Notes: generated by a model from the letters alone, not told the origin. Shown: positions 1 to 9,513, counted from the stretch's first letter. The stretch is DNA of 64,000 bases from Bacillota bacterium (GCA_023387635.1 JAEWHU010000091.1:1-64000), one strand, 5' to 3'. A program made the numbers and translations.

Positions 1-1
1 A

Positions 2-1123
2 GTATTAGGCGGTGGAATTGTAAAAGGTTCTCTTGTTTTAGTTGGAGGGGATCCGGGTATTGGAAAATCAACCCTATTACTTCAAATGTGTAAAGAACTT
101 TCCTGTAAAGGTCATAAATTATTATACATATCAGGTGAGGAATCTTTAAAACAAATTAAAATGAGAGCGGATAGATTAGGTTCTTTTACTGGTGAATTAC
201 TACTTCTTAGCGAAACTAATTTAGATATTATAGATGATACAATACGAAAATTAAAACCTGAAATTGTTATAATAGATTCTATACAAACAATGTTTAAAGA
301 AGATGTAGGAGCAGCACCGGGTAGTGTTACGCAAGTTAGAGAAACAACTAGTGTACTAATGCATATGGCGAAGGGACTAGAAATCTCTATTTTTATTGTT
401 GGACATGTAACCAAAGAAGGTGTAGTTGCAGGGCCTAGAATGTTAGAACATATGGTTGATACCGTACTTTACTTTGAAGGTGAAAGTAAGGCATCTTACC
501 GTATTCTAAGAGGTGTAAAAAATAGATTTGGATCTACCAATGAAATAGGTGTTTTTGAAATGAGAGATAAGGGATTAGTAGAGGTTACTAATCCGTCTGA
601 ATTCATGCTTCAAGGAAAACCAGAAGATGAACCTGGTTCGGTTGTAGTTGCAGCGATGGAAGGCACTAGACCAATATTAGTTGAAGTACAAGCCCTTGTT
701 TGCCAAACTAATTTTAATATGCCAAGAAGAACGGCAGCAGGGACAGACTATAACCGTGTTAATTTATTAATGGCAGTACTTGAAAAGCGCCTTGGAATAG
801 GTATGGCTGGTATGGATGCTTATATTAATGTTGCAGGTGGTATGAAAATTATGGAGCCTGCACTTGATCTTGCTATTGTAATTGCTATATTATCTAGTTA
901 TAAAAACAAAACTCTAGATAGTAGGACCATTGTTTTTGGTGAGATTGGATTAACAGGAGAAGTAAGAGCAGTAAACATGGCAGAGCAGCGAGTTTTGGAA
1001 GCTGCTAAAATGGGATTTGAATTATGTATATTACCACAGTCCAATAAAGATAATATTGCTAAGAGTTCAATAAAGTTGATTGGAGTAAAAAACATAAGGG
1101 AAATTATTAACCTATTTTCATAA
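2..1123 (+). CDS. radA: DNA repair protein RadA (5'-truncated by window edge)
   Basis: The reading frame is open from base 2, so only the N-terminus (zinc finger, roughly 80 residues) lies outside the window. The Walker A motif GDPGIGKST is encoded at about 49-75, before the first in-frame ATG at 86, so a start at 86 would cut the ATPase core and is wrong. The conserved RadA motif KNRFGSTNEIGVFEM and a C-terminal Lon-protease-like domain (VNVAGGMKI... DLAIVIAILSS) follow. RadA is a RecA-like, DnaB-related ATPase that assists branch migration in recombinational repair. The 373 residues seen match the family's C-terminal four fifths. Confidence is high. Confidence 0.97.
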   Translation, partial: VLGGGIVKGSLVLVGGDPGIGKSTLLLQMCKELSCKGHKLLYISGEESLKQIKMRADRLGSFTGELLLLSETNLDIIDDTIRKLKPEIVIIDSIQTMFKEDVGAAPGSVTQVRETTSVLMHMAKGLEISIFIVGHVTKEGVVAGPRMLEHMVDTVLYFEGESKASYRILRGVKNRFGSTNEIGVFEMRDKGLVEVTNPSEFMLQGKPEDEPGSVVVAAMEGTRPILVEVQALVCQTNFNMPRRTAAGTDYNRVNLLMAVLEKRLGIGMAGMDAYINVAGGMKIMEPALDLAIVIAILSSYKNKTLDSRTIVFGEIGLTGEVRAVNMAEQRVLEAAKMGFELCILPQSNKDNIAKSSIKLIGVKNIREIINLFS

Positions 1124-1141
1124 ATGTAGGATGTAGGGGGA

Positions 1142-1189
1142 ATGTGAAAAATACGATTTTTCACATAGTGAATTGAACATCAATTCGCT
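1142..1189. repeat. Tandem hairpins between radA and the next gene
   Basis: Two adjacent inverted repeats are visible. The first has an 11-bp perfect stem (1142-1152 with 1156-1166, loop ACG); its 3' arm contains TTTTT, so it may terminate radA. The second has a 9-bp stem with one G-T pair (1167-1175 with 1181-1189). The sequence after it (CAATTCGCTTTACAGATT) closely matches sequence at 16758-16775, and in both places the block ends in GGAGATTA just before a start codon. This suggests a dispersed element rather than only a terminator. Confidence 0.55.
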
Positions 1190-1208
1190 TTACAGATTGG
1201 AGATTAGT

Positions 1209-1928
1209 ATGATGGAGTGTAAGAAAAATTGTGAAGAAATTAAAAATCTTTCTGAAATACAAAAAGATTTTATCCATAGTATGGGAGAAATTATGGAAAA
1301 ATTAGATGATTCACAGTTAATGGTAGAGGGTAATGCATTTGATGCTATCAATAGTTCAGATACTGCATTAAATTTAGTAAAAGAAGGAATTGTAAGTGTG
1401 GATGATTTAATTGGTAGGATTACTTATCTTAATAATATAATAGAAAAATCCTATAATAAAATGCAGAATTTAATTGAATTATCCAACAAGATTGGAGATT
1501 TATCCAAAGTAATCGGAGGAATATCAAATAGGACAGGTACATTATCAACGACAGCTAGTATTGAAGCAGCAAAGGGAAGAAACGAAGAATTCAATCAGAT
1601 AGCTAAGGAAATGAAGAATTTGTCTGGTGAAACAGCTATTTGTTCCAATGAAATGGATGAAACAATTCAAGCAATTCAAATGTTTGTTTCAGAGGCAGAA
1701 CAGTATGTTGTGAGTTTGCACGATAATATTGAAAATCAAAAAGGGTTAATTGGTGATGTAAAAACAGTTCTACAAAAAATTCTTAACGCTTCTTGTGTAT
1801 CAAATGATGTATCAAGAAATATGGAACATGAAATAGCATTTCAAAGAGATATAACAGATAGTGCCCTAAATGCTATTGTCCAAATATCAGAAAAAGCGGC
1901 TAAAATAGGTCTTATAAAAAGGGTATAG
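1209..1928 (+). CDS. Soluble methyl-accepting-chemotaxis-like signalling protein
   Basis: The 239-residue product is almost wholly alpha-helical and contains a diverged copy of the MCP signalling hairpin tip. The segment ISNRTGTLSTTASIEAAKGRNEEF corresponds to the usual IA-x-QTNLLALNASIEAARAGE region. There is no membrane segment or sensor domain. I place the start at ATG 1209 (or 1212) because GGAG lies 6-7 bases upstream at 1199-1202; a TTG at 1173 would put the start inside a hairpin. The canonical CheA/CheW-contact sequence is poorly kept, so coupling to a chemotaxis kinase is uncertain. It stands alone between radA and a bidirectional terminator. Confidence 0.75.
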   Translation: MMECKKNCEEIKNLSEIQKDFIHSMGEIMEKLDDSQLMVEGNAFDAINSSDTALNLVKEGIVSVDDLIGRITYLNNIIEKSYNKMQNLIELSNKIGDLSKVIGGISNRTGTLSTTASIEAAKGRNEEFNQIAKEMKNLSGETAICSNEMDETIQAIQMFVSEAEQYVVSLHDNIENQKGLIGDVKTVLQKILNASCVSNDVSRNMEHEIAFQRDITDSALNAIVQISEKAAKIGLIKRV

Positions 1929-1935
1929 AGTAACT

Positions 1936-1965
1936 AAAAGCAGAGGAATTAAACCTCTGCTTTTT
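1936..1965. terminator. Bidirectional intrinsic terminator
   Basis: The stem AAAAGCAGAGG / CCTCTGCTTTT has a 7-base loop, with A and T tracts on either side. It serves the chemotaxis-like gene on the plus strand and the 52-residue gene on the minus strand, whose stop codon lies in the loop. Confidence 0.85.
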
Positions 1966-2107
1966 CATCTTCTGCAACTATTATTTCAAGGACATGGATT
2001 AAATCGTGGATTGAGTATAAATTAACATTCTTTTCTAAAATACGATTTTTTAAATTTATAGATAAGGACTCAAATTTATCTTTAATAGCTGGTGCAACAT
2101 AGGACAT
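1949..2107 (-). CDS. Small acidic hypothetical protein, 52 aa
   Basis: This minus-strand frame begins MSYVAPAIKDKFESL and ends EDEKAEV. It has a good ribosome-binding site (AAAGAGG, 6 bases before the ATG) and its stop falls in a bidirectional terminator, which is the layout of a real gene. The protein looks soluble and helical, with mixed charge in its first half (KDKFE, KNRILEKN) and an acidic tail. I do not recognise a family. It and the next small gene point the same way and each has its own terminator. Confidence 0.6.
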   Translation of the reverse strand: MSYVAPAIKDKFESLSINLKNRILEKNVNLYSIHDLIHVLEIIVAEDEKAEV

Positions 2108-2229
2108 AATAAACCTCTTTCATATGATTTATGTTAGTAATTAAATTATATACAGTCAACTAATACTACATATCAACTTATACTTATTGTAACCTTATGG
2201 TGAAATATTATGTAATAGCAATAAAAATA

Positions 2230-2261
2230 AACCGAAACCAATAAACTACTTGGCTTCGGTT
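2230..2261. terminator. Bidirectional intrinsic terminator
   Basis: The stem AACCGAAACCA / TGGCTTCGGTT has one G-T pair and a 10-base loop, with A and T tracts outside. On the minus strand it ends the 49-residue gene, whose stop codon (2246-2248) is in the loop. Confidence 0.7.
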
Positions 2262-2395
2262 TTGTGTTGATATGCAATTAGGACGATTTCTTTATTCGCT
2301 TTCTGACTTAAGGTTTTTTCTAACTCAAGAATTTCGCTCACATAATTATTAGATAACTCTGCAATGTTATAATCATTGAATTTTGTATTTTCCAT
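2246..2395 (-). CDS. Small hypothetical protein, 49 aa
   Basis: The minus-strand frame starts at ATG 2393-2395, seven bases after a near-perfect AAAAGGAGG site. The product (MENTKFNDYNIAELSNNY... then ILELEKTLSQKANKEIVLIAYQ) is a single predicted helical unit. The ELEKTLSQ...IVLIAY half recalls small clostridial proteins of unknown role; I do not assign one. The terminator hairpin at its stop supports a genuine short transcript. Confidence 0.6.
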   Translation of the reverse strand: MENTKFNDYNIAELSNNYVSEILELEKTLSQKANKEIVLIAYQHKTEAK

Positions 2396-2625
2396 GATAT
2401 ACCTCCTTTTATAGTTATTATTAACATAAAAAATTAGCTTAAACCATTATTGTAAAATTTTTATATAAACTTGTTATAAATGCTTTATAGTGGACATATC
2501 ATATGTTAGTACTAGGTAAAGTAATTAGTATAGGAGTCTATACACAGTTATTGTTTTAGGAGTTTAACAAACATAATTAAATTAGTGCATAAAAGGTCTA
2601 ACGAAAGGAGTGTAACAAGGAGGAG

Positions 2626-3096
2626 ATGAAAAGTAAGAAAATTGAAACATTAATAATTAGTATATTTACACCATTATTGGTTGGATTAATTTCTAGTTTA
2701 TTATCTAATAATTCAAGAAATACATATATGGAGCTTATAAAACCACCACTTAGCCCACCAGGCATTATATTTCCTATTGTATGGATTATTTTATATATTT
2801 TGATGGGTATTGCATCTTATTTTATATTTATATCTGATTCAGAATATAAGGTTAAAGCAATAAATTTATATAGAACATCGTTAATATTTAATTTTTTCTG
2901 GAGTATAATTTTCTTTCGTTTAGAACTATATTTATTAGCATTTGTATGGTTATTAGTTTTAATATATATTATTATTAATATGATTATCACATTTTATAAA
3001 ATAAAGCCATTATCAGCATATTTATTAATTCCTTATTTGATATGGTGTTTGTTTGCGGCCTATTTGAATCTAGCCATATATATTCTAAACAAATAG
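2626..3096 (+). CDS. tspO: TspO/MBR family membrane protein
   Basis: The 156-residue protein has five predicted membrane helices and the family signature around residues 37-52: KPPLSPPGIIFPIVWIILY, a W-poor form of the TspO loop that usually reads KPxWxPPxWxFPxVW. The length is typical. TspO proteins bind porphyrins and are linked to tetrapyrrole and stress responses; hemZ is encoded 15 kb away but not linked in an operon. The start is odd: AGGAGG ends only two bases before the ATG, while a second AAAGGAG lies 15 bases upstream, and no other in-frame start exists after the stop codon at 2599. Translation efficiency may be low. Confidence 0.85.
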   Translation: MKSKKIETLIISIFTPLLVGLISSLLSNNSRNTYMELIKPPLSPPGIIFPIVWIILYILMGIASYFIFISDSEYKVKAINLYRTSLIFNFFWSIIFFRLELYLLAFVWLLVLIYIIINMIITFYKIKPLSAYLLIPYLIWCLFAAYLNLAIYILNK

Positions 3097-3135
3097 AGGG
3101 AAATTTCTAACCCTATTTGTGTCGTTATTTTTGTG
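3090..3135 (+). terminator. Probable terminator of tspO
   Basis: CAAATA pairs with TATTTG and GGG with CCC (3090-3119), with a two-base bulge, followed by a T-rich tract. The hairpin overlaps the tspO stop codon. Confidence 0.5.
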
Positions 3136-3181
3136 TTTTTGGTGTTATATTTCCATGTTAATAAAAAAAGCAAAATTATTG

Positions 3182-3210
3182 TTGACAAAAACAGCTTTCT
3201 AGTATAGAAT
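3182..3210 (+). promoter_or_regulatory. Sigma-A promoter of the tRNA-Trp gene
   Basis: Perfect -35 TTGACA (3182-3187), a 17-base spacer and -10 TAGAAT (3205-3210) lie about 95 bases before the mature tRNA. This is among the closest matches to consensus in the window, as expected for a tRNA gene. Confidence 0.85.
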
Positions 3211-3306
3211 ATAAAAGCAGTGTTCGTTAATTGTACACAGCACTTATTTAAGAGTATATTTGGATAGCATAATAATAGTGTCCCAAATTACCAATACAAA
3301 TAGCAG

Positions 3307-3377
3307 AGGGGATTCATACAGCGGCAGTATGACGGTCTCCAAAACCGTTCACGGGAGTTCGAATCTCTCATCCCCTG
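3307..3377 (+). tRNA. tRNA-Trp (anticodon CCA)
   Basis: A full cloverleaf folds. The acceptor stem is AGGGGAT/ATCCCCT with discriminator G at 3377. The D stem is ATAC/GTAT and the anticodon stem ACGGT/ACCGT with loop CTCCAAA (anticodon 3339-3341). The T arm is GGGAG-TTCGAAT-CTCTC with one G-T pair. G73 and the CCA anticodon fit bacterial tRNA-Trp. The 3' CCA tail is not encoded (the genome reads CTC), so the tail must be added by the CCA enzyme. It is a stand-alone unit with its own promoter and terminator. Confidence 0.96.
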
Positions 3378-3382
3378 CTCTA

Positions 3383-3431
3383 AAATCCTTTGAAATCCTA
3401 ATGTTTAGGAAGTTTAAAGGATTTATTTTTT
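3383..3431 (+). terminator. Terminator of tRNA-Trp
   Basis: An outer 9-bp stem AAATCCTTT/AAAGGATTT (3383-3391 with 3416-3424) encloses an inner TCCTAA/TTAGGA stem and is followed by a run of six T (3426-3431). Confidence 0.85.
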
Positions 3432-3517
3432 GTATAATTATTTAGTTTAAATTAGAAGATTATGAACATACTAAGTAGTTGTAACATATGATAAACCTAC
3501 GGATAGGAGAAAAATAT

Positions 3518-3742
3518 ATGGAGACAAGGCATATTAAGTTATCAGATGTGGCAGATGTGAAAAAGTTTGTTAATGCTGCTGAAAAATGTGACTTTGACAT
3601 TGATATTTCTTATAATAGAATTATTATAGATGCCAAATCATTGATTGGTGTTTTAAGTTTAGACTTATCAAAAATATTGAAAGTTGAATATAGAGGATTT
3701 GATCAAAACTTTGAAGATGTAATCAGGCAGTATGAAGTATAA
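3518..3742 (+). CDS. HPr-fold phosphocarrier-like protein lacking the active-site His
   Basis: The 74-residue product has the HPr pattern in its second half (IIIDAKSLIGVLSLDLS, like HPr's VNAKSIMGVMSL...). The part that should carry the phosphorylatable His and following Arg instead reads FVNAAEKCDFDIDI. It therefore cannot act in the normal PTS phosphoryl chain; a regulatory or structural use of the fold is an inference. I choose ATG 3518 because ATAGGAG lies 8 bases upstream; an ATG at 3488 has no such site. It is monocistronic with a bidirectional terminator behind it. Confidence 0.8.
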   Translation: METRHIKLSDVADVKKFVNAAEKCDFDIDISYNRIIIDAKSLIGVLSLDLSKILKVEYRGFDQNFEDVIRQYEV

Positions 3743-3774
3743 CAAAAACTTAAAAAGAAATACCCTAAAATAGA

Positions 3775-3817
3775 ACGCCCCAATGCTAGAGTTAAAGTAG
3801 CTTTGGGGTGTCTTTTT
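3775..3817. terminator. Bidirectional terminator
   Basis: The stem ACGCCCCAA / TTGGGGTGT (one G-T pair) has an inner GCTA/TAGC stem and a run of T. It separates the convergent HPr-like and GGDEF-EAL genes; the stop codon of the latter (3816-3818) lies in the T tract. Confidence 0.85.
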
Positions 3818-6305
3818 ATGTACTTTGTAATAATGTTAATAATTCATCTGGTAATAAGGGTTTACTAAACAAATAACCTTGCATAATGTCACATTTTTTA
3901 TTTTTTAAAATATCTAGCTGTTCCGTATATTCTACTCCTTCAGCAATAACATTCAGGTTGATGTTATGTGCTAGCTGAATGATAGTTTCTGCTATAAAGG
4001 AGTCTTTACTATTAAAGTTAATATTGTCTATAAAAGATTTATCAATCTTTAGTGTGTTTATTGGCATGCTAGTCAAATAATTCAAGGATGAATAGCCTGT
4101 ACCAAAATCATCTAGTGAAATACGAACTCCTAATTTACTTAAATCATTTAATAATGTAATGGTGTCAGTAAGAGAGGAAACGATGGTGCTTTCAGTGATC
4201 TCAAGTTCTAAATATTCTGGTGAAAGTTTGGTGTCTTTTAGTATACGATCGACTGTATGAATGAAATTAGGACGGCTCATTTGTACAGACGATATATTAA
4301 CTGAAATTATATAATATGATAATCCCATATCGTGTAAGCTTTTCGTGTATTTGCAAGCTTCGTGTAGAATCCATTCACCTAATTCTATAATAAGACCGCT
4401 TTCTTCAGCAATTGGTATGAATTCAGAAGGTGATATATCACCTAGCTTAGCATTGTTAATTCTCATTAGTGCTTCGAAGCCAATAACTTTTCCAGATAAA
4501 ATATCTACTTGTGGCTGATATTTTACGTAGACTTCCTTGTTTCTAATTGCACCCCGTAGTACATCAAGAATTTGTGTATTACGATGAAGTTCATTTTCCA
4601 TAGTTTGGTCAAATAAAGTGTATTTATTTTTACCAGTGGCTTTCGATTTGTACATGGCAATATCTGCATTTTTTATTAAGATATTGGTAGAAGTCCCATT
4701 CTTAGGGTATAAAGCAATACCGATACTAATAGATACGTAAGTTAACTCTCCTTTTAATTTGAAAGGTGCTTTAAAGGAATTTAATACTTTTAATGCAATG
4801 CTTTCAGCATTTTGTTGAGTTTTTATAGATTCTAAAAATAATAAGAATTCATCACCACCAACTCTTGAGACAATATCATCCGCCTGACTAAGAGATAACA
4901 ATCTATCAGCAACTTGCACTAATAACTCATCACCATATTCGTGTCCCAAGGTATCATTAATATTCTTAAAATCATCTAGGTCAATATAATAAATAGCATG
5001 TACCGCTTCTTTGCCTATGGAGCCATTTATAGTATCATTTATAATATTAATTAAGGATAATTTGTTAGGAAGATCAGTTAGCGTATCGTGATATGCTAAA
5101 TATTCTATTTGATTATAATTATCCCTTAATTCTTCTTCATTGGTTATTAATTCATCGTGCATGCTTGAGAGTTCCTTGTAATTACTTCGGATAATGTGAA
5201 GCATCTTATTAAAGCACCTAGATAGTTCACCAAATTCATTTTTTGATTTAATATTGGACTGGACATCAAGATCCCCGGCAGCAGCTAAGGTCATGGTATC
5301 TTTTAATTCAATTATTGGTTTTGTATATTTATGTGTTATAGAAATACTAAGAAGGATCATTATTATTGTAAATATGACCACCGCCCATATTATAATATAA
5401 AGATTTACTTTTGCTAAATCGATTATTTCAGGTATATCTTGTTGAATTAATAAAACCCAATCCAATTCAGGAATAACGCTATATCCATAAAGATGTTTCG
5501 TTCCGTCGCTTGTAAGCATAAAAGTATTACTTTTATCAATATATCCCTTATAATAATTAGTTACTAAGTTACGTAATTTTTCTGTTTCCATTTTGGTGCC
5601 TATTAAGGATTCATCAGGATGATAAATAATCTTTCCTGTTTTATCTAATATTATACCATAACCGGTTTCACCAATAACGATAGATTTAATAAAATCTTCA
5701 AAATGTGAGATACTTATAGTAGATATAAGATAACCTATAATGGAATTGTTGCTATCTGAATTAAGTAAAATAGGACAGCCTATTTCTATGCAGAAAACAT
5801 CATTACCATTATTATCTTTAGTAAGAATTAATCCACTCACACCAATGGAAGTTTGTCTCGTAATACTAATGTAAGATAGAGTGATGCTATCTTTATAGGT
5901 AGAACCGATTTTTTCTTTATTTGAACTACCGACTACTTGTTTTGCATTATTATATAAGGTAATGTCCAAACATGAGGGGTATAGAAGAAAACGAGAATTT
6001 AATAAGTTATTACCATTTTGTGAGAGGTATGTACTAATATTAGGTTTTTTATTTGCATTTTGCATACTATTCAATGCTAAATTATAGATCTGATTCTGGA
6101 GGGATAAAAGGGTAACTTCGGTTTTTTGATTTTCAACCAGGGCTTTTAGTCCATTACTATTTGTTTCGGCTAATTGCCATAGATTATCACCTTTTGCATT
6201 TATTAATCTACTGGTATTTAAATTATAAGCTAAGATAGACACAAGAATTAATGGGACTATTGAACATAAAATTAAGGTAACTCTTAACGTTTTTCTAATG
6301 GACAT
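3816..6305 (-). CDS. Membrane sensor GGDEF-EAL protein (c-di-GMP turnover)
   Basis: This 829-residue protein has, in order, an N-terminal membrane helix (about 9-30), an extracytoplasmic dCache-like sensor domain (about 31-295), a second helix (about 300-322), a HAMP-like linker, GGDEF (VGGDEF at 483-487) and EAL (FEALMR at 611-613, with DDFGTGYSS further on). Both catalytic signatures are intact, so it may synthesise and degrade cyclic di-GMP. The inhibitory I-site Arg three residues before the Asp of the DDIVSR segment is replaced by Gln, so product inhibition may be lost. The start follows an AGAGGAAC-type site. No partner gene is adjacent. Confidence 0.93.
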   Translation of the reverse strand: MSIRKTLRVTLILCSIVPLILVSILAYNLNTSRLINAKGDNLWQLAETNSNGLKALVENQKTEVTLLSLQNQIYNLALNSMQNANKKPNISTYLSQNGNNLLNSRFLLYPSCLDITLYNNAKQVVGSSNKEKIGSTYKDSITLSYISITRQTSIGVSGLILTKDNNGNDVFCIEIGCPILLNSDSNNSIIGYLISTISISHFEDFIKSIVIGETGYGIILDKTGKIIYHPDESLIGTKMETEKLRNLVTNYYKGYIDKSNTFMLTSDGTKHLYGYSVIPELDWVLLIQQDIPEIIDLAKVNLYIIIWAVVIFTIIMILLSISITHKYTKPIIELKDTMTLAAAGDLDVQSNIKSKNEFGELSRCFNKMLHIIRSNYKELSSMHDELITNEEELRDNYNQIEYLAYHDTLTDLPNKLSLINIINDTINGSIGKEAVHAIYYIDLDDFKNINDTLGHEYGDELLVQVADRLLSLSQADDIVSRVGGDEFLLFLESIKTQQNAESIALKVLNSFKAPFKLKGELTYVSISIGIALYPKNGTSTNILIKNADIAMYKSKATGKNKYTLFDQTMENELHRNTQILDVLRGAIRNKEVYVKYQPQVDILSGKVIGFEALMRINNAKLGDISPSEFIPIAEESGLIIELGEWILHEACKYTKSLHDMGLSYYIISVNISSVQMSRPNFIHTVDRILKDTKLSPEYLELEITESTIVSSLTDTITLLNDLSKLGVRISLDDFGTGYSSLNYLTSMPINTLKIDKSFIDNINFNSKDSFIAETIIQLAHNINLNVIAEGVEYTEQLDILKNKKCDIMQGYLFSKPLLPDELLTLLQST

Positions 6306-6449
6306 AGTGTTCCTCTTTCTCAGTATAATTCTTTCTATTACATCTACTATATTTTACCAAAAACTATCAATTTATGCAATGTTTATGTCGAATTTAGAAA
6401 ATGTTTTTAATTATTTAATACTTATTTCTTGCTATTAAGAAAATTGTTG

Positions 6450-7702
<1,253 letters not shown>

Positions 7703-7725
7703 CAAATATAATTTCTAGGAGGAAT

Positions 7726-8046
7726 ATGATGAAAAATTTAGTTTTACTTACTCAACCAACAGGTGCGGAAACATTACCATTTACAATTATATGGATTGTT
7801 CTTATGGTTGCAGTATTTTATTTCTTAATGATTCGCCCACAAAAGAAACAACAAAAAGCACATGAAGCATTATTATTAACAATTGCTGATGGTGATAGTG
7901 TTTTAACTACTAGTGGTTTCTATGGTGTTGTAATTGACGTTATGGATGAAGTTGTTATCGTAGAATTTGGTAATAACAAAAATTGCCGTATCCCAATGAA
8001 AAAATCTGCTATTGTAGAAATTGAAAAACCAAATAGCGGTGAATAA
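7726..8046 (+). CDS. yajC: Preprotein translocase subunit YajC
   Basis: The 106-residue product has one membrane helix (about 18-36), then the diagnostic FLMIRPQKKQQKAHEALL and a small basic/beta domain with GDSVLTTSGFYGVV. YajC associates with the SecDF-SecYEG translocase. AGGAGG precedes two consecutive ATGs (7726 and 7729); spacing favours the second, a one-codon difference. It is cotranscribed with tgt and ended by a strong terminator. secDF, often next in clostridia, is not here. Confidence 0.95.
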   Translation: MMKNLVLLTQPTGAETLPFTIIWIVLMVAVFYFLMIRPQKKQQKAHEALLLTIADGDSVLTTSGFYGVVIDVMDEVVIVEFGNNKNCRIPMKKSAIVEIEKPNSGE

Positions 8047-8052
8047 TAATAC

Positions 8053-8092
8053 AAAACAAGCTCTGAATATTAATACCAGAGCTTGTTTTTTT
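8053..8092. terminator. Terminator after tgt-yajC
   Basis: A 12-bp perfect stem, AAACAAGCTCTG / CAGAGCTTGTTT, with an 11-base loop is followed by a T run. Confidence 0.92.
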
Positions 8093-8145
8093 ATAAAATT
8101 TATGAGTTCAAACATATACTGCTGAACTATATATAGTTTAGATAT

Positions 8146-9003
8146 TTACTTTAAGTTAGCTTCAAGGGTCTCAAGCATAGAATATGGTATTTTAAGATTA
8201 CCAAATCCAACACCTAGTTTTATGTTCGGTTTATTATCACCATGAAAATCAGAACCACCGCTAAATAGTAGACCGAATTTATTACCAATACGTCTTAAAT
8301 GTCCTTCATCAAAACCAGTATTGCTAGAATGAATTACCTCAATTCCATCTAAATGAAATTGACATAAATACTCAACTAATTCTTCAACTTCTAAAAGTGT
8401 ATATTTATATAAAAGTGGATGGGCTAGAATTGCTAATCCGCCTGCTTCATGGATTAATTTTATCCCCATTTCAGGTGTTAGATATTCTCTTTTCACATAA
8501 TAAGGACTTTCATCATTGAGATACTTATCAAAAGCATCTTTGATTGATTTTGTATAGCCCTTGGCGGTTAAATATTTTGCAAAATGTGCTCTCGTAAGTA
8601 CAGCATCTCCTTCCATTTCACGCATTTTCTTAATACTTATATCAATGCCAGCTTGGTTTAAATTCTGCACCATTTTTTCATTTCTTTCGTCGCGTTTCAT
8701 TATTGCTTTTAATAATTCGTTCTTCAAAGTTTGATTATTAGGGTCAATGAACAATCCTAATATATGAACATCTTTATTTTTATAAGAAACGGATAACTCA
8801 GTTCCAGGAATAATTCTAATAAATTGACCATTAAGGGATGCCTCCCTTGCTGCTTCTAAAGCTTCTTCTACTCCATAGGCAGTATCGTGGTCTGTTAATG
8901 CTATAGCGCTAAGATTACTCTTTATGGCAAGCTCTACAACTCCCTTAGGGGATAAAGTTCCGTCTGATGCATTTGAATGTACGTGAAGATCAACTAAATT
9001 CAT
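8146..9003 (-). CDS. PHP-domain phosphoesterase (RNase AM/TrpH-like)
   Basis: The 285-residue protein begins MNLVDLHVHSNASDG with the metal-binding HxH of PHP domains, followed by LTDHDT, a conserved His in the ILAHP-like stretch and FSGGSDFHG near the C-terminus. This arrangement matches the YciV/TrpH family, which removes 3' phosphate from 3',5'-bisphosphonucleotides and trims RNA 5' ends; the exact substrate is an inference. The start at 9003 follows GGGAGGAG with suitable spacing; a 15-codon extension to 9048 has no site. It is convergent with yajC. Confidence 0.88.
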   Translation of the reverse strand: MNLVDLHVHSNASDGTLSPKGVVELAIKSNLSAIALTDHDTAYGVEEALEAAREASLNGQFIRIIPGTELSVSYKNKDVHILGLFIDPNNQTLKNELLKAIMKRDERNEKMVQNLNQAGIDISIKKMREMEGDAVLTRAHFAKYLTAKGYTKSIKDAFDKYLNDESPYYVKREYLTPEMGIKLIHEAGGLAILAHPLLYKYTLLEVEELVEYLCQFHLDGIEVIHSSNTGFDEGHLRRIGNKFGLLFSGGSDFHGDNKPNIKLGVGFGNLKIPYSMLETLEANLK

Positions 9004-9138
9004 AAACTCCTCCCTTTCTTTGTATAATATATGAAAAAAGTATAACACGAATAGTAGGTTATCACAATAAAAGTTAGAAAAAGAATATTCCTTATTTTTA
9101 TTTAATATATTACAGTATAAATATAAAGGAGTAATAGA

Positions 9139-9513
9139 ATGGAGAGAATACTACATAGGAATTCACGAGTAATCGTAATGCTAAGAGTTTTATTAGTAAC
9201 CTATTTATTGACTGGGTTATTATTAACGCTATTATCTGTTATTATGTTAAAAACAAATGTACAAAATGGAGTGTTACTTGGAGGAATTATTGTAACTTAC
9301 ATATTTTCAAATTTACTTGGTGGTTTTTTACTAGGAAAAGGTGCAGAAAAGAAACGGTTTTTATGGGGACTTGTAATGGGACTTATTTATTTTATTGTAT
9401 TAATTTTTATTTCAATATTAACAAATTCAGTCATGGGAATGGAAGTTGGTAAGAGTATTATGGTTATGGCTATCTGCATGGTAAGTGGTATGATAGGCGG
9501 TATGCTTAGTTAA
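9139..9513 (+). CDS. TIGR04086-type integral membrane protein
   Basis: The 124-residue hydrophobic protein has four predicted helices (about 13-36, 45-66, 74-95, 102-123) and a short basic loop GKGAEKKRFLWG between helices 2 and 3. The pattern and its location downstream of yajC match the clostridial membrane family TIGR04086, whose function is unknown. In many relatives the SCIFF peptide and its radical SAM maturase follow; neither is present here. AAAGGAG is placed 8 bases before ATG 9139. Confidence 0.75.
   Translation: MERILHRNSRVIVMLRVLLVTYLLTGLLLTLLSVIMLKTNVQNGVLLGGIIVTYIFSNLLGGFLLGKGAEKKRFLWGLVMGLIYFIVLIFISILTNSVMGMEVGKSIMVMAICMVSGMIGGMLS

Noticed and set aside
3260..3445. A 61-codon reading frame over the tRNA-Trp gene
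   Set aside because: It runs straight through the tRNA and its terminator and has no ribosome-binding site; the tRNA explains the sequence.
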